Assembly (NCBI RefSeq): GCF_001468265.1
Contig: NZ_LNRZ01000001.1
Location: 496,001 to 560,000 of the forward strand
DNA length: 64,000 bases
Direction: 5' to 3'
Source of the DNA: Sphingopyxis sp. H050
GTDB taxonomy: Bacteria; Pseudomonadota; Alphaproteobacteria; Sphingomonadales; Sphingomonadaceae
Part shown: positions 1-10,087 of the stretch, piece by piece
Layout: each line of letters opens with the position of its first letter
How positions within the stretch are numbered: the stretch's first letter is position 1
The notes under the pieces: model-generated
Seen by the model: only the letters and a program-made list of their open reading frames with translations
What the model was told of the DNA's origin: nothing
Databases searched by the model: none
Translations under genes and position numbers: made by a program

Positions 1-1250
1 TTGCCGCGGTCGCCGACGAGATCGAGCGCAGGGCGGAGGACTTTCTGGCCGCCGAGGTCGCCGATACCGGCAAGCCGCGTCACGTCGCTTCGCATATCGA
101 CATTCCGCGGGGCGCGTCGAATTTCCGGATGTTCGCGGACGTCGTCTCGACCCTTCCCACCGAGACGTTCTCCACCCCGACCCCCGACGGGGCGGGCGCG
201 CTCAATTATTCTGTCCGCAAGCCGAAAGGCGTCGTGGCCGTCGTTTGCCCATGGAACTTTCCGCTTTTGCTCATGACCTGGAAGGTAGGACCGGCGCTTG
301 CTTGCGGTAACACGGTGGTCGTCAAACCTTCGGAGGAGACGCCCCGGACCGCCGCGCTGCTGGGCGAGGTGATGGACGCGGTGGGTATGCCTGCGGGCGT
401 GTACAATGTTGTACACGGGTTCGGCCCGGATGCGGCCGGGGAGTTCCTGACCTCCCATCCAGGTGTCGATGCCATCACCTTCACGGGGGAGACAGGTACG
501 GGCGAGGCGATCATGAAGCAGGCGGCCGTGGGGGTTCGCGATATCAGCTTCGAACTGGGCGGTAAGAATCCTGCGGTGATTTTTGCCGATGCCGATCTGG
601 ACAAGGCGGTCGAAGGGGTGTCGCGAGCGGCGTTTCTCAACACCGGGCAGGTCTGCCTCGGGACGGAGCGCATCTACGTCGAGCGCTCCATATTCGAGCC
701 CTTTGTAGCGAGGCTCGCCGCCGCTGCCCAAGCGCTCAGGCCGGGCGACGTCAATGATCCCCAATATGTCGGTCCCTTGATCAGCGAAGAGCATCGCCAA
801 AAGGTGCTCGGCTATTACGAGCGGGCGCTGGCGGAAGGGGCCACGTTGATCACGGGGGGCGGTATACCGCAAGTCGATCCGGCCGCGTCCGGGGGCTTCT
901 GGATCGAGCCGACAATTTGGACGGGGCTGCCCCACGACGCGGCCGTTATGCGCGAGGAAATATTCGGACCATGCTGCGGTGTGATCCCGTTCGACAGCGA
1001 AGACGAAGCCGTCGCTCTCGCAAATGACACCAGCTATGGCCTGTGTGCGACGATCTGGACCCAGAACCTGTCTCGCGCGCACCGCGTCGCGGCCGCCATG
1101 TCGGTCGGCATTTGCTGGGTGAACTGCTGGTTCTTACGTGATCTGCGGACGGCGTTCGGTGGAGCGGGCCAATCCGGGATCGGCCGTGAAGGCGGGCAGC
1201 ACAGCCTCGAATTCTATACCGAACTCGAAAATATCTGCGTGAAGGTTTGA
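1..1250 (+). CDS. dmpC: 2-hydroxymuconic semialdehyde dehydrogenase (5' truncated by window edge)
   Basis: This NAD-dependent dehydrogenase oxidises the catechol meta-cleavage product 2-hydroxymuconic semialdehyde to 2-hydroxymuconate. The reading frame is already open at base 3, so the gene begins before the window and the N-terminal part is missing. The remaining ~415 codons carry the Glu motif FELGGKN, the catalytic-Cys segment NTGQVCLG and a C-terminus ([12 protein letters not shown]...ENICVKV) that closely matches the DmpC/XylG subfamily rather than general aldehyde dehydrogenases. It ends 2 bp before the next gene, so it is the first visible member of a lower meta-cleavage operon. The family call is firm; the natural substrate could be a substituted semialdehyde. 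Confidence 0.9.
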   Translation, partial: AAVADEIERRAEDFLAAEVADTGKPRHVASHIDIPRGASNFRMFADVVSTLPTETFSTPTPDGAGALNYSVRKPKGVVAVVCPWNFPLLLMTWKVGPALACGNTVVVKPSEETPRTAALLGEVMDAVGMPAGVYNVVHGFGPDAAGEFLTSHPGVDAITFTGETGTGEAIMKQAAVGVRDISFELGGKNPAVIFADADLDKAVEGVSRAAFLNTGQVCLGTERIYVERSIFEPFVARLAAAAQALRPGDVNDPQYVGPLISEEHRQKVLGYYERALAEGATLITGGGIPQVDPAASGGFWIEPTIWTGLPHDAAVMREEIFGPCCGVIPFDSEDEAVALANDTSYGLCATIWTQNLSRAHRVAAAMSVGICWVNCWFLRDLRTAFGGAGQSGIGREGGQHSLEFYTELENICVKV

Positions 1251-1252
1251 CC

Positions 1253-2056
1253 ATGCCCGATCAGGAACAACTCGACCAGCAGATCATCGAACAGATCGCG
1301 GCCGAACTCAGAGTCGCGGCAGAAACGCGGACTCCGGTGCGCCCTCTCCGCGATCGGATTTCCGATGGGGGGGTGGCGGCCGCCTACGCGATCCAGGAGG
1401 CCAATACCAAGAATGCGCTTGAATCGGGTCGGCGGCTCGTGGGCCGAAAGATCGGCCTTACCTCCCGTGCCGTTCAAGCACAGCTTGGCGTCGATCAGCC
1501 CGACTACGGGATGCTATTCGCTGACATGGATGTGCCCGAAGGAGAGCCGGTAGCCCTCGATCGGGTCATCCAGCCAAAAGTCGAGGCGGAAGTCGCGATC
1601 ATCATCGGGCGCGATCTCCCCTATCCGGACCTCACGACTGCGGAACTGATACGCGCCATCGAATATGTCGTGCCGGCCATCGAGATCGTCGATAGCCGCA
1701 TCGCCAACTGGGACATCAGAATCTGGGACACCGTTGCGGACAATGCGTCGAGCGGCCTCTTCGTCCTCGGTGCGGTGCCTCGCAAGCTCGAGGGCCTGGA
1801 CCTCAGGACCTGCGGCATGGTGATGGAGTGCCGCGGGGAGCCGATTTCGGTCGGAGCCGGGATAGCCTGCCTCGGCAGTCCGATCAGCGCCTCGCTCTGG
1901 CTTGCGCAGGTAATGGCGAGAGAGGGCCGACCGCTCGTCGCGGGCGATGTTCTCCTGTCCGGCGCGCTCGGTCCCATGGCGGCAGCGGCGGCCGGCGATG
2001 TGATCGAAGCGAGAATCAACGGGCTCGGTAGCGTCAAGGCGGCTTTCGCCGGCTGA
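1253..2056 (+). CDS. dmpE: 2-oxopent-4-enoate hydratase (2-hydroxypenta-2,4-dienoate hydratase)
   Basis: The protein is about 267 aa and belongs to the MhpD/DmpE hydratase-decarboxylase fold. It should add water to 2-oxopent-4-enoate to give 4-hydroxy-2-oxovalerate, the substrate of the aldolase encoded downstream. Visible family features are the [12 protein letters not shown] segment, the metal-site E-x-E (VEAEVAIII) and the IEIVDSRI / [11 protein letters not shown] core. ATG 1253 is preferred over an in-frame TTG at 1247 because the latter lies inside the upstream coding end. The family also contains 4-oxalocrotonate decarboxylases. The gene at 4071 is assigned to that step by operon position, so the two labels could be swapped. 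Confidence 0.82.
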   Translation: MPDQEQLDQQIIEQIAAELRVAAETRTPVRPLRDRISDGGVAAAYAIQEANTKNALESGRRLVGRKIGLTSRAVQAQLGVDQPDYGMLFADMDVPEGEPVALDRVIQPKVEAEVAIIIGRDLPYPDLTTAELIRAIEYVVPAIEIVDSRIANWDIRIWDTVADNASSGLFVLGAVPRKLEGLDLRTCGMVMECRGEPISVGAGIACLGSPISASLWLAQVMAREGRPLVAGDVLLSGALGPMAAAAAGDVIEARINGLGSVKAAFAG

Positions 2057-2098
2057 GACGTCGCGAGCCGTTGCGGAAGTTCCGAAGGGAAGAATGAC

Positions 2099-3034
2099 AT
2101 GCAAAAGACCAAATGCGCGATAATCGGGTCCGGGAACATCGGTACCGATCTCATGATCAAGATTCTCAAGGGCTCCAGTGAGCTGGAACTCTCCGCGATG
2201 ATCGGTATCGACCCGGCGTCAGAAGGCTTGGCGATGGCAAGGGAGCGCGGCGTAACGACGACGCATGAAGGTATGGCCGGCCTTCAGGCGCTCGACGTAT
2301 ATGGCGAAATTGGCCTCGTGTTCGACGCAACCTCCGCCTATGCGCATATCGAGCACGCGAAAGCGCTGGCGGAGGACGGCAAGCTCGTCGTCGATCTCAC
2401 CCCGGCCGCGCTGGGGCCGTTCACGGTGCCGCCCGTCAACGCCTCCGTTTCCTCGGGCGCGCGCAATATCAACATGGTGACTTGCGGCGGGCAGGCGACA
2501 ATCCCGATCGTCGCGGCGGTATCGCGCGTGGCCCCGGTTCATTATGCGGAGATCGTCGCCTCGGTTTCGTCGCGGTCCGCCGGGCCTGGCACGCGGGCCA
2601 ACATCGACGAGTTTACACGGACGACGGCGAAGGGCCTGGAGGTTGTCGGGGGTGCCGCAAAGGGGCGGGCGATCATCATTCTGAACCCTGCCGAACCGCC
2701 GATGATCATGCGCGACACGGTGTTCACGCTGACCGATATCGTTGACGAAGGGCTGGTTCGCAGTGCGGTCGAGGAGATGGTGGCGCAGGTCCAGCGCTAC
2801 GTCCCGGGCTACAGGCTGAAGCAAGATGTTCAGTTCGAGCGGTTCGGGTCGAACCGCCCCCTGAGAATTCCGGGCTACGGCGAATTCGAAGGGCTGAAGA
2901 CAAGCGTCTTCCTGGAGGTCGAAGGCGCCGGCGACTATCTGCCCAAATATGCAGGCAATCTCGACATCATGACCTCCGCCGCAAAGGCGGCTGCCGAGGT
3001 GATGGTGCAGCATGCGGGGAGCGCGGCGGCATGA
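2099..3034 (+). CDS. dmpF: acetaldehyde dehydrogenase (acylating)
   Basis: This 311 aa enzyme converts acetaldehyde, CoA and NAD+ to acetyl-CoA and normally forms a channelling complex with the aldolase encoded next. It has the N-terminal nucleotide-binding motif GSGNIGTDL, the catalytic-Cys segment [12 protein letters not shown] and full family length. The start codon is preceded by a GAAGGGAAGA ribosome binding site. It overlaps the aldolase gene by 4 bp (ATGA), which fits translational coupling of the DmpFG pair. Assignment follows from the sequence signature and from the conserved order hydratase, dehydrogenase, aldolase. Confidence 0.95.
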   Translation: MQKTKCAIIGSGNIGTDLMIKILKGSSELELSAMIGIDPASEGLAMARERGVTTTHEGMAGLQALDVYGEIGLVFDATSAYAHIEHAKALAEDGKLVVDLTPAALGPFTVPPVNASVSSGARNINMVTCGGQATIPIVAAVSRVAPVHYAEIVASVSSRSAGPGTRANIDEFTRTTAKGLEVVGGAAKGRAIIILNPAEPPMIMRDTVFTLTDIVDEGLVRSAVEEMVAQVQRYVPGYRLKQDVQFERFGSNRPLRIPGYGEFEGLKTSVFLEVEGAGDYLPKYAGNLDIMTSAAKAAAEVMVQHAGSAAA

Positions 3035-4074
3035 CTTTCGATCCCGTTACCCAACCGCTCTACATCCAGGATGTCACGCTCAGAGACGGAATGCATGCGA
3101 TCCTGCATATGTACGGGACCGACAGCGTCCGGATGATCGCGAAGGCGCTCGATGACGCCGGCGTCGATGCGATCGAGGTATCGCATGGCGACGGCCTGAA
3201 CGGGACGTCCTTCAACTATGGGTTCGGCGCGCATACCGACTGGGAATGGATCGAGGCGGCTGCGGACGTGATCAAAAATGCCGTTCTCACGACGTTGCTG
3301 GTTCCCGGCATAGGAACGGTCGAGGAACTGAGGCGGGCGCACAGCATCGGAGTTCGGTCGGTTCGCGTCGCAACCCACTGCACCGAAGCCGATGTCGCGA
3401 AGCAGCACATTGGGATTGCCAGGGACCTCGGCATGGATGTCTCGGGCTTCCTCATGATGAGCCATATGATCGAGCCTGACGCGCTCGCTGCGCAGGCCCT
3501 TCTCATGGAAAGCTACGGTGCGCACTGCGTATATGTTACCGACAGCGGGGGCGCGCTCGACATGGACGGAGTGCGCGCGCGGCTCGAGGCCTATGATCGC
3601 GTGCTGAAGCCCGAGACCCAGCGCGGCATGCACGCTCACCACAATCTTTCGTTGGGCGTCGCGAATTCCATCGCCGCCGCCCAGGCGGGCGCGATACGGA
3701 TCGACGCCAGCCTGGCCGGAATGGGAGCGGGTGCTGGTAACGCGCCGCTCGAAGTCTTCATCGCGGCCGCCGATCGGAAAGGTTGGCAGCACGGCTGCGA
3801 CGTGATGGCGCTCATGGATGCCGCAGAAGACCTGGTCCGACCACTGCAGGACCGGCCAGTTCGCGTGGATCGCGAAACACTGAGCCTTGGCTATGCGGGC
3901 GTTTACTCGAGCTTCCTCCGCCATGCGGAAAAGGCGGCCGATCAATATGGCCTCGATACCAGGGCCATACTTGTCGAGCTGGGGCGGCGGCGAATGGTCG
4001 GCGGCCAGGAGGACATGATCGTCGACGTGGCCCTCGATCTTGTGGGGCGCAGCGGACAGGCAGCGACGCGATGA
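3031..4074 (+). CDS. dmpG: 4-hydroxy-2-oxovalerate aldolase
   Basis: The 347 aa class II pyruvate aldolase cleaves 4-hydroxy-2-oxovalerate to pyruvate and acetaldehyde, passing the aldehyde to the DmpF partner. The N-terminal motif [11 protein letters not shown] and the metal-binding HAHHNLSLG segment are intact. It overlaps both neighbours by 4 bp, so expression is coupled through the operon. A substituted 4-hydroxy-2-oxoacid is also possible as substrate, since this family is tolerant. Confidence 0.95.
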   Translation: MTFDPVTQPLYIQDVTLRDGMHAILHMYGTDSVRMIAKALDDAGVDAIEVSHGDGLNGTSFNYGFGAHTDWEWIEAAADVIKNAVLTTLLVPGIGTVEELRRAHSIGVRSVRVATHCTEADVAKQHIGIARDLGMDVSGFLMMSHMIEPDALAAQALLMESYGAHCVYVTDSGGALDMDGVRARLEAYDRVLKPETQRGMHAHHNLSLGVANSIAAAQAGAIRIDASLAGMGAGAGNAPLEVFIAAADRKGWQHGCDVMALMDAAEDLVRPLQDRPVRVDRETLSLGYAGVYSSFLRHAEKAADQYGLDTRAILVELGRRRMVGGQEDMIVDVALDLVGRSGQAATR

Positions 4075-4841
4075 ACTGGCTGGCAGATTTTGCAGAGACG
4101 CTCGATCAGGCCGCGGTCGGCGCCAGGGCCGTCCCGCAGCTTACCCATGCGCGTCCCGACCTCACGGTAGAGGATGCCTACGCGATCCAGAAGCTATCGA
4201 TCGATCGTCGCCTCGATCGCGGCGAGCGACTGGTCGGCATCAAGATGGGACTGACCAGCCGTGCGAAAATGCGGCAGGTCGGAGTAGACCAGATGGCGTG
4301 GGGTCGGCTCACCGACGCGATGATGCTGGACGAAGGCGGAAGCCTCTCCCTCGCGAACTTCATCCATCCCCGAATCGAACCGGAAATCGCGTTTCTGATG
4401 GGCGCTCCGCTGGCCGGGCGGGTCACGATGGTCGAGGCGCTCGCCGCCGTGGCGGCGGTGGCGCCGGCCATGGAAGTGATCGACAGCCGGTATGAAGACT
4501 TCAAGTTCGCCTTGCCCGATGTGATCGCCGACAACAGTTCATCCTCGGGCTTCGTGATCGGCGGATGGAACGATCCCTCGCAGGATCTCTCCAATCTCGG
4601 GGTGATCCTGGAAGTTGACGGCGCGGTAACGGAAGTGGGTTCGAGCGCCGCGATCCTCGGTCACCCGCTTCGATCCCTCGTGGCGGCCGCGGCAATGGTT
4701 TCGCAGGGCGGCGGACGCATCGAGGAAGGCGACATCGTTCTCGCGGGCGGCATCACCGCCGCTCCGGCCCTCCATGGGGGTCAAGCAATACGTACGACGA
4801 TCGAAAATCTCGGGTCCGTAGCGCTCAGGGTGCAAGCCTGA
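4071..4841 (+). CDS. dmpH: 2-oxo-3-hexenedioate (4-oxalocrotonate) decarboxylase
   Basis: The 256 aa protein belongs to the same hydratase/decarboxylase fold as the gene at 1253, with [14 protein letters not shown], an E-x-E metal motif (IEPEIAFL) and MEVIDSRY. By analogy with dmp/xyl operons it decarboxylates 2-oxalocrotonate to 2-oxopent-4-enoate, and it sits directly before the tautomerase gene as expected. The start at ATG 4071 overlaps the aldolase stop; an upstream in-frame extension runs through the aldolase gene and is not credible. Distinguishing decarboxylase from hydratase by eye is uncertain. Confidence 0.82.
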   Translation: MNWLADFAETLDQAAVGARAVPQLTHARPDLTVEDAYAIQKLSIDRRLDRGERLVGIKMGLTSRAKMRQVGVDQMAWGRLTDAMMLDEGGSLSLANFIHPRIEPEIAFLMGAPLAGRVTMVEALAAVAAVAPAMEVIDSRYEDFKFALPDVIADNSSSSGFVIGGWNDPSQDLSNLGVILEVDGAVTEVGSSAAILGHPLRSLVAAAAMVSQGGGRIEEGDIVLAGGITAAPALHGGQAIRTTIENLGSVALRVQA

Positions 4842-5053
4842 TGCCGATCATCGAGGTCACCTTGCTCGAGGGGCGGACGCCCGAGGCGAAGGAGGCGCTC
4901 ATCGCCGAGCTGACCGCTGCGGCCGTGACGGCCATCGGCGCCCCTGTCGAGTCGGTGCGGGTCATCCTGCGGGAGATACCGCCCGCGCATTTTGCAGTCG
5001 CAGGTCAGTCGATCGCCGCACGCCGCGCGCGCGAGCTGGGACCGGGACCATGA
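4841..5053 (+). CDS. dmpI: 4-oxalocrotonate tautomerase family protein
   Basis: A 70 aa protein starting Met-Pro, so Pro1 would be exposed after Met removal as the catalytic base of the 4-OT superfamily. It contains the typical helix (EAKEALIAELTAAAV) followed by an SVRVILREIPPAHFAVAG strand region. It isomerises 2-hydroxymuconate to 2-oxalocrotonate. Its start overlaps the dmpH stop by 1 bp and its end overlaps the ferredoxin gene by 4 bp. The length is slightly longer than classical 62-aa 4-OT subunits. Confidence 0.9.
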   Translation: MPIIEVTLLEGRTPEAKEALIAELTAAAVTAIGAPVESVRVILREIPPAHFAVAGQSIAARRARELGPGP

Positions 5054-5331
5054 GTCTCGCGCATATGGTGGAGATTCACGGCGGGAGCGCTTTCTCCTGC
5101 CCTGACGGCGAGCGCGTTCTGGTCGCGATGGAACGGAGCGGAGCAAGCGATATCGGGGTGGGATGCCGCGGAGGCGGATGCGGTATCTGCAAGGTCCGCG
5201 TGCTTCGCGGACCGCATCGCCTCGGCAAGATGAGCAAGGCCCATGTGTCGGACTCGGACCTGGCCGCCGGAATTGCCCTCGCGTGCCGCCTCTATCCACT
5301 GGGACGGCTGACGATCGAAGTCGTGGATTAA
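5050..5331 (+). CDS. plant-type [2Fe-2S] ferredoxin (XylT/DmpQ-like)
   Basis: A 93 aa ferredoxin with cysteines C39-x4-C44-x2-C47 and C79, the chloroplast-type cluster spacing. Related ferredoxins (XylT, DmpQ) sit in meta-cleavage operons and re-reduce the oxidised iron of catechol 2,3-dioxygenase. Here the gene also lies two genes before a ferredoxin reductase and near a Rieske oxygenase, so it may instead, or in addition, feed electrons to the oxygenase at 10084-11753. It is coupled to the tautomerase gene by a 4-bp overlap. The fold is clear and the partner is an inference. Confidence 0.88.
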   Translation: MSLAHMVEIHGGSAFSCPDGERVLVAMERSGASDIGVGCRGGGCGICKVRVLRGPHRLGKMSKAHVSDSDLAAGIALACRLYPLGRLTIEVVD

Positions 5332-5346
5332 TCCTGGAGAGTTGAC

Positions 5347-6852
5347 ATGTCTGCATCGCTGAAACCCGTGGAGAGCAATTATGGCATCCGGAGCGAATAT
5401 GGCCACCTGATCGGCGGCGAGTGGATCGCAGGCTCGAGCGGAAAGACGATCGCGCTCTTGAATCCTGCGACAGGGGAAACCTTGACGCGGATCCAGGCCG
5501 GCAATGCAGAGGATATAGGGCTCGCGGTCGCTGCGGCGAAAGCCGCATTTCCGGCCTGGTCTCAAAGTTCCGCGGCAGAGCGCCAGGACTTGCTTTACGA
5601 GATCGCTCGCCGGCTCAAGGCCCGGCACGAGGAATATGCCATCCTCGAGACCTTGAACAACGGCAAGCCGATCCGGGAGTCGATGTATTTCGACATGCCC
5701 AATGCGATCGGCCAGTTCGAGCTTTTTGCCGGCGCGGCCTACGGCCTGCATGGCCAGACGCTGGACTTTCCCGATGCGATCGGGATCGTACACCGGGAGC
5801 CGCTTGGTGTTTGCGCCCAGATCATTCCCTGGAACGTCCCGCTCCTGATGATGGCGTGCAAGGTGGCGCCCGCGCTCGCGGCCGGCAACACCATTGTCTT
5901 GAAGCCGGCCGAGACCGTATGTCTGTCGGTGCTCGAATTCTTCGTGGAAATGGCAGATCTGTTGCCCCCAGGCGTGGTCAATGTCGTGACAGGCTATGGC
6001 GCCGACGTCGGGGAAGCCCTTGTTACCCACCCGGATGTGCGTAAAGTGGCCTTTACGGGGTCGGTAGCGACGGCAAGGCGCGTGATCCAATATGCATCTG
6101 CCAACATCGTGCCGCAGACGCTCGAGCTGGGCGGAAAGTCGGCCCATATCATATGTGCGGACGCCGATATCGACGCCGCTGTCGAGAGCGCCACCATGTC
6201 CACGGTCCTGAACAAGGGCGAAGTGTGCCTCGCCGGATCGCGGCTCTTCCTCCATGAGGCCATCGAGGAGGAATTTCTCGAGAAGTTTCGTGCTGCGCTC
6301 GGCAACATCCGCCAGGGAGACCCTTTGGATCCGGCGACCCAGCTCGGAGCGCAGGCGTCGGCAATGCAGATGGAGAAGGTCGAATCCTATCTCGCGCTGG
6401 CCGTGGAAGAAGGCGCAACCGTGTTTGCCGGCGGAGCGCGGTCAGCCGATCCTGGTCTTGCAAAAGGTCACTATGTGCAGCCGACGATCTTCACCAAGGT
6501 CGCGAACGACATGCGCATCGCGCAAGAGGAGATATTCGGTCCCGTGACCACCGTGCAGAGCTGGGGCGACGAGGATGAAATGATGGCGCGCGCGAACGAC
6601 ACCAGTTTTGGCCTGGCCGGTGGCGTTTGGACCCGTGATATCGCGCGGGCGCACCGCATCGCGCGAAAGCTGGAGACCGGGACCGTCTGGATCAATCGCT
6701 ATTATAATCTCAAGCCGAACATGCCGCTCGGAGGCTATAAGCAAAGCGGCTTCGGCCGCGAGTTCAGCCACGAGGTTCTGAACCATTACACGCAGACCAA
6801 GTCGGTTATCGTCAATCTCCAGGACGGCAAGCTTGGAATGTTCGATCAGTAG
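5347..6852 (+). CDS. aldehyde dehydrogenase family protein
   Basis: A full-length 501 aa NAD(P)+-dependent aldehyde dehydrogenase with the IIPWNVPLLM cofactor segment, catalytic Glu in LELGGKSAH and catalytic Cys in NKGEVCLAGS. It is not an HMSD-type enzyme, because the Cys segment and C-terminus (GGYKQSGFGREFSHEVLNHYTQTKSV) resemble the broad aldehyde or benzaldehyde dehydrogenase group. It lies 15 bp after the ferredoxin gene in the same operon with a GGAGAG ribosome binding site. It may oxidise an aromatic or aliphatic aldehyde made upstream in the pathway; the substrate cannot be read from sequence. Confidence 0.85.
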   Translation: MSASLKPVESNYGIRSEYGHLIGGEWIAGSSGKTIALLNPATGETLTRIQAGNAEDIGLAVAAAKAAFPAWSQSSAAERQDLLYEIARRLKARHEEYAILETLNNGKPIRESMYFDMPNAIGQFELFAGAAYGLHGQTLDFPDAIGIVHREPLGVCAQIIPWNVPLLMMACKVAPALAAGNTIVLKPAETVCLSVLEFFVEMADLLPPGVVNVVTGYGADVGEALVTHPDVRKVAFTGSVATARRVIQYASANIVPQTLELGGKSAHIICADADIDAAVESATMSTVLNKGEVCLAGSRLFLHEAIEEEFLEKFRAALGNIRQGDPLDPATQLGAQASAMQMEKVESYLALAVEEGATVFAGGARSADPGLAKGHYVQPTIFTKVANDMRIAQEEIFGPVTTVQSWGDEDEMMARANDTSFGLAGGVWTRDIARAHRIARKLETGTVWINRYYNLKPNMPLGGYKQSGFGREFSHEVLNHYTQTKSVIVNLQDGKLGMFDQ

Positions 6853-6863
6853 GGCGAGCGCAG

Positions 6864-8096
6864 ATGATCAGAAATATTGCGATCGTCGGCGCCAATATGG
6901 CCGGCGCGCGCGCAGCGGAAGCGCTCCGCGGCGCTGGATATGACGGACGGATACACCTCGTCGGCGACGAGCCGTGGCGGCCTTACGAAAGACCGCCGCT
7001 CTCGAAAGAGTTGCTGTGGCACGACGGAGCGCCGCCGGAAACCTTCTATCTCCATGATGAAGCCTGGTACGAAGCGAACAGAATAGAGCTTCGCCTCGGT
7101 GTGCGAGCGGACACCATCGACCTGAGCGCGGGGGCCATTGGGCTGGCTTCGGGCGAGCGCATCGACGCGGACCGGATATTGCTCGCGACGGGCGGGGCCG
7201 CGAGACGGTTACCGCTGGACGGCGCGGACGCTGTCAACGTCCATCATTTGCGAACCTATGACGATGCGCTTCGTCTGGCCGGAGATTTGCGGCCTGGCGC
7301 CCGGATAGTCGTGATCGGAATGGGGGTGATTGGCGCCGAGGTTGCGGCGAGTGCGCGCCGCATCGGGTGCGAGGTCACGGCCATCGAGCCGTTTGCCGCC
7401 CCGATGGTTCGCACGATCGGCGAGCATTTCGGCGGGTGGCTGGGAGAATATCATCGTACGCAGGGTGTTCGGTCCCTGTTCGGCAGGTCGGTTGCCGCGC
7501 TCCGCCGCGACGGGGTTAGGGTCAATGCGGTCGAGCTTGACGACGGCGAGCTGGTGCCGTGCGATGCCATCGTCGTAGGGATAGGAATCGTGCCCGCGAT
7601 CGAGCTGGCAGCGAGCGCCGGACTTGCCGTGGGCAACGGGATCGTCGTCGATGCCCAGTGCAGGGCCAGCAATCCCAACGTGTTCGCCGCGGGAGATGTC
7701 GCCGAGCAGCCTGACTTCTTTGGCGGGCGCGTTCGTCTGGAAACCTACCAGAATGCAGCGGAGCAAGGGGCGGCGGCTGCGTCGGGCATGCTCGGGCTGC
7801 CGGTGGAATATTGTCGTCCCTGCTGGTTCTGGAGCGATCAGTATGACCTCAATATTCAGTGCACAGGGCGGATCGATGCCGAAAAGCAGGTGGTACTCCG
7901 CGGGAGGATGGAAGATGGCGCCTTCTCCGCATTCTTCCTGTCGGACGGCGTCGTGACCGGTGCACTCACCGCGAACCGCCCCTCCGACATGGGCATCGCA
8001 AAGCGCCTCGTGGAGCGCAGAACGCAGATCGACGCGGCGCATCTTGCCGATGTCGATACACCGCTGCGGGAGATATTGAAGCGTGCGACGGCCTGA
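6864..8096 (+). CDS. FAD-dependent ferredoxin reductase (BphA4/ThnA4-like)
   Basis: The 410 aa protein is an NAD(P)H:ferredoxin oxidoreductase of the ring-hydroxylating-dioxygenase type. An FAD-binding GxGxxG-like start (VGANMAGARAAEAL), a YERPPLSKELL motif, a second dinucleotide fold (VIGMGVIGAEVA) and an ATGDVAE-like FAD contact (FAAGDVAEQP) are seen in the expected order. It should pass electrons to the ferredoxin at 5050 and then to the Rieske oxygenase. It is the last gene of the leading operon and ends 12 bp before the convergent dehydrogenase gene. Confidence 0.92.
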   Translation: MIRNIAIVGANMAGARAAEALRGAGYDGRIHLVGDEPWRPYERPPLSKELLWHDGAPPETFYLHDEAWYEANRIELRLGVRADTIDLSAGAIGLASGERIDADRILLATGGAARRLPLDGADAVNVHHLRTYDDALRLAGDLRPGARIVVIGMGVIGAEVAASARRIGCEVTAIEPFAAPMVRTIGEHFGGWLGEYHRTQGVRSLFGRSVAALRRDGVRVNAVELDDGELVPCDAIVVGIGIVPAIELAASAGLAVGNGIVVDAQCRASNPNVFAAGDVAEQPDFFGGRVRLETYQNAAEQGAAAASGMLGLPVEYCRPCWFWSDQYDLNIQCTGRIDAEKQVVLRGRMEDGAFSAFFLSDGVVTGALTANRPSDMGIAKRLVERRTQIDAAHLADVDTPLREILKRATA

Positions 8097-8108
8097 GCCT
8101 CGTCGACC

Positions 8109-8897
8109 TCAGCCTATCCCGCCCCCTGCGACATACAAGGTCTGCCCCGTAATATAGGATGCCTCCGGCGCGGCAAGAAAGCAGATCGCGGACGCGATCT
8201 CGTCCGGCTCGCCGAACCTCGCCATCGGCGTGTCGCGAAGCGTCTGACGGACAACGGTGTCGAAACCCGCGCGGTCCGCGTCGGTGGGCGGTGCCGGGTT
8301 GCGGGGCGTTACGCGCGCGACATTCACGCCGCCAGGTGCCACGCAATTCACGCGGATCGGGCGATCTTCCAGATCCTGTGCCAATGCCGCCGTCAACGCG
8401 GAGACACCCCCTTTCGCGGCGGCATAGGGCAGGCGGTTGATGCCTCTCGTCGCAACCGATCCGACATTCACGATCGCGCCTTGCCCGGCGGAAATGAGGT
8501 GCGGCAAGACAGCGTGACAGCACCATATGGTCGGCCAGAGCGACCGTCTGATCTCCGCTTCGATCTCGTTGGGGGAATATTCCCAGAATGGCTTCGCCCA
8601 AATCGTGCCACCGACATTATGCACGGCGACATCGACCCGGCCGTGACGGCTCATGACATTGTTATAAAGGGCTCGCGCTCCCTCAAGGCCTTCCAGATCA
8701 TGGCACTCGGCCCGTGCGTCCAGCCCCTGCGACCGCAGTTCCGCTACCGCTCCTTTTGTCGCCTCCTCGGCGCGGTCGGCAATTGTCACAGAGGCCCCCT
8801 CGCGGGCCATCCGCGTTGCGACAGCGAGGCCGATCCCTTGCGCGCCTCCCGTGACCACCGCGATTTGACCAGCAAAACGATTAGAGCCGCCATACAT
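8109..8897 (-). CDS. BenD/XylL-like cis-dihydrodiol carboxylate dehydrogenase (SDR)
   Basis: A 262 aa short-chain dehydrogenase with the TGGAQGIG cofactor motif, a YAAAK active site and, diagnostic for the group, the VHNVGGTIWAKPFWEY and RRSLWPTIWCCHA segments shared with benzoate-diol dehydrogenases (BenD, XylL). Such enzymes oxidise 1,2-dihydroxycyclohexadiene-1-carboxylates, with decarboxylation to a catechol. The gene is divergent from the NahE-like and Rieske genes, and together they form a plausible dihydroxylation and rearomatisation module. Whether the true substrate is a benzoate or a related acid is not established. Confidence 0.85.
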   Translation of the reverse strand: MYGGSNRFAGQIAVVTGGAQGIGLAVATRMAREGASVTIADRAEEATKGAVAELRSQGLDARAECHDLEGLEGARALYNNVMSRHGRVDVAVHNVGGTIWAKPFWEYSPNEIEAEIRRSLWPTIWCCHAVLPHLISAGQGAIVNVGSVATRGINRLPYAAAKGGVSALTAALAQDLEDRPIRVNCVAPGGVNVARVTPRNPAPPTDADRAGFDTVVRQTLRDTPMARFGEPDEIASAICFLAAPEASYITGQTLYVAGGGIG

Positions 8898-9070
8898 GGA
8901 TCATTTCTCCCGCATCGCAATTAGTTACATAGTTTCAGGTGTTTATCTTGGCATCGGACGATCGGTCCAATCTTACCATCTCGGTGCTTGCAAACACAAG
9001 GGGTAAAGCATTACACTATGAACAATGAAATGGGGCCCGCGATTCTGCGGAGCTTCAAAGGAGAGGGACA
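8898..9070. promoter_or_regulatory. divergent promoter region with a degenerate TTGCACA-like site
   Basis: This 173-bp gap separates the BenD-like gene (leftward) from the NahE-like gene (rightward) and must contain both promoters. At 9008-9033 it carries GCATTACACTATGAACAATG, a weak relative of the TTGCACA(A/T) sites found before the genes at 12735/12903, 14585 and 25042. A GGAGAGGGAC ribosome binding site precedes ATG 9071. Operator function is an inference. Confidence 0.4.
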
Positions 9071-10087
9071 ATGCGCGACAGGCTAATCCACCCGCGGGAT
9101 ATCAGGGGCGCTTGGGCGATCGTACCGACGCCAGCAACCGATGATGCGTCGGACTGGCGGGCCACGCAGACCGTCGACCTCGACGAGGCCGCACGCGTTG
9201 TGAATGGCCTGATAGAAGCCGGGATCGACGGGATTTTGAGCATGGGTACGCTGGGCGAGGCAGCCACGCTCACCCACGCCGAAAAGCTCGACTATATGCG
9301 TGCCATCGTGGATGCCGCCCGAGGCCGCGTACCGGTGTTCGTCGGGACGACCTGTCTCAACACGCGCGACACGATCGCGCTGACCCGCGAGGCACTCGAG
9401 ATCGGCGCGGATGGAACGATGCTCGGCATCCCGATGTGGTGTGCGCCTGCGCTCGACGTGGCAGTCCAGTTCTACCGCGACGTCGCAGAGGCAGTGCCCG
9501 GCATGAACATCGCGGTCTATGCGAACCCTGAAGCGTTCAAATTCGACTTTCCGCGATCCTTCTGGGCGCAAGTCGCCGAGATTCCGCAAGTCGTTACGGC
9601 CAAATATATCGGGATCGGAACCCTGTTGGCCGATCTTGCCGCGGTGAAGGACAAGATCAAGCTGCTTCCGATCGATTTCGACTATTATGCCGCGGCGAGG
9701 ATGGCAGACGATGTCGACGCCTTCTGGTCGAGCGGTGCGGTGTGCCATCCCCTCGTGACGACCACCTTGCGCGACATCGTCGCGGGAGCGAGGGCAAGCG
9801 GTGACTGGACGGCTGCCCGGGCGCTCCAGTCTCGCCTCGGGCCGACCGCGGCCCCGCTATTTCCGAATGGAAGTTTCAAGGAATTCTCGACGTACAATAT
9901 CGGGCTGGAGAAGGCGCGGATGGACGCCGCAGGCTGGATGAAGGCCGGCCCCGTCCGGCCACCATACCATCTCGTTCCCGAGGCCTTTCTCGCCGGCGCG
10001 CGGCAGTCGGGGACGATGTGGGCTGACCTTGGCAGGGCGCTTGAAGCGGAGCGCGCCAGCCCCGCAGCAATGGAGTCGGCGTTATGA
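9071..10087 (+). CDS. trans-o-hydroxybenzylidenepyruvate hydratase-aldolase-like protein
   Basis: A 338 aa member of the dihydrodipicolinate synthase superfamily that matches the NahE/PhnE branch: [33 protein letters not shown], the [16 protein letters not shown] strand and the Schiff-base lysine in VTAKYIGIG. NahE-type enzymes hydrate and retro-aldol cleave aryl-pyruvate side chains to an aromatic aldehyde plus pyruvate. It overlaps the dioxygenase alpha gene by 4 bp, so it is co-expressed with it. This placement suggests a bicyclic or side-chain-bearing aromatic feeding into the monocyclic pathways here. The other naphthalene genes are not visible in the window. Confidence 0.85.
   Translation: MRDRLIHPRDIRGAWAIVPTPATDDASDWRATQTVDLDEAARVVNGLIEAGIDGILSMGTLGEAATLTHAEKLDYMRAIVDAARGRVPVFVGTTCLNTRDTIALTREALEIGADGTMLGIPMWCAPALDVAVQFYRDVAEAVPGMNIAVYANPEAFKFDFPRSFWAQVAEIPQVVTAKYIGIGTLLADLAAVKDKIKLLPIDFDYYAAARMADDVDAFWSSGAVCHPLVTTTLRDIVAGARASGDWTAARALQSRLGPTAAPLFPNGSFKEFSTYNIGLEKARMDAAGWMKAGPVRPPYHLVPEAFLAGARQSGTMWADLGRALEAERASPAAMESAL

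Noticed and set aside
9071..10087. Dihydrodipicolinate synthase of lysine biosynthesis
   Set aside because: The fold is shared, but the segments [22 protein letters not shown] and [16 protein letters not shown] match the NahE hydratase-aldolase branch, and the gene is coupled to a dioxygenase gene.
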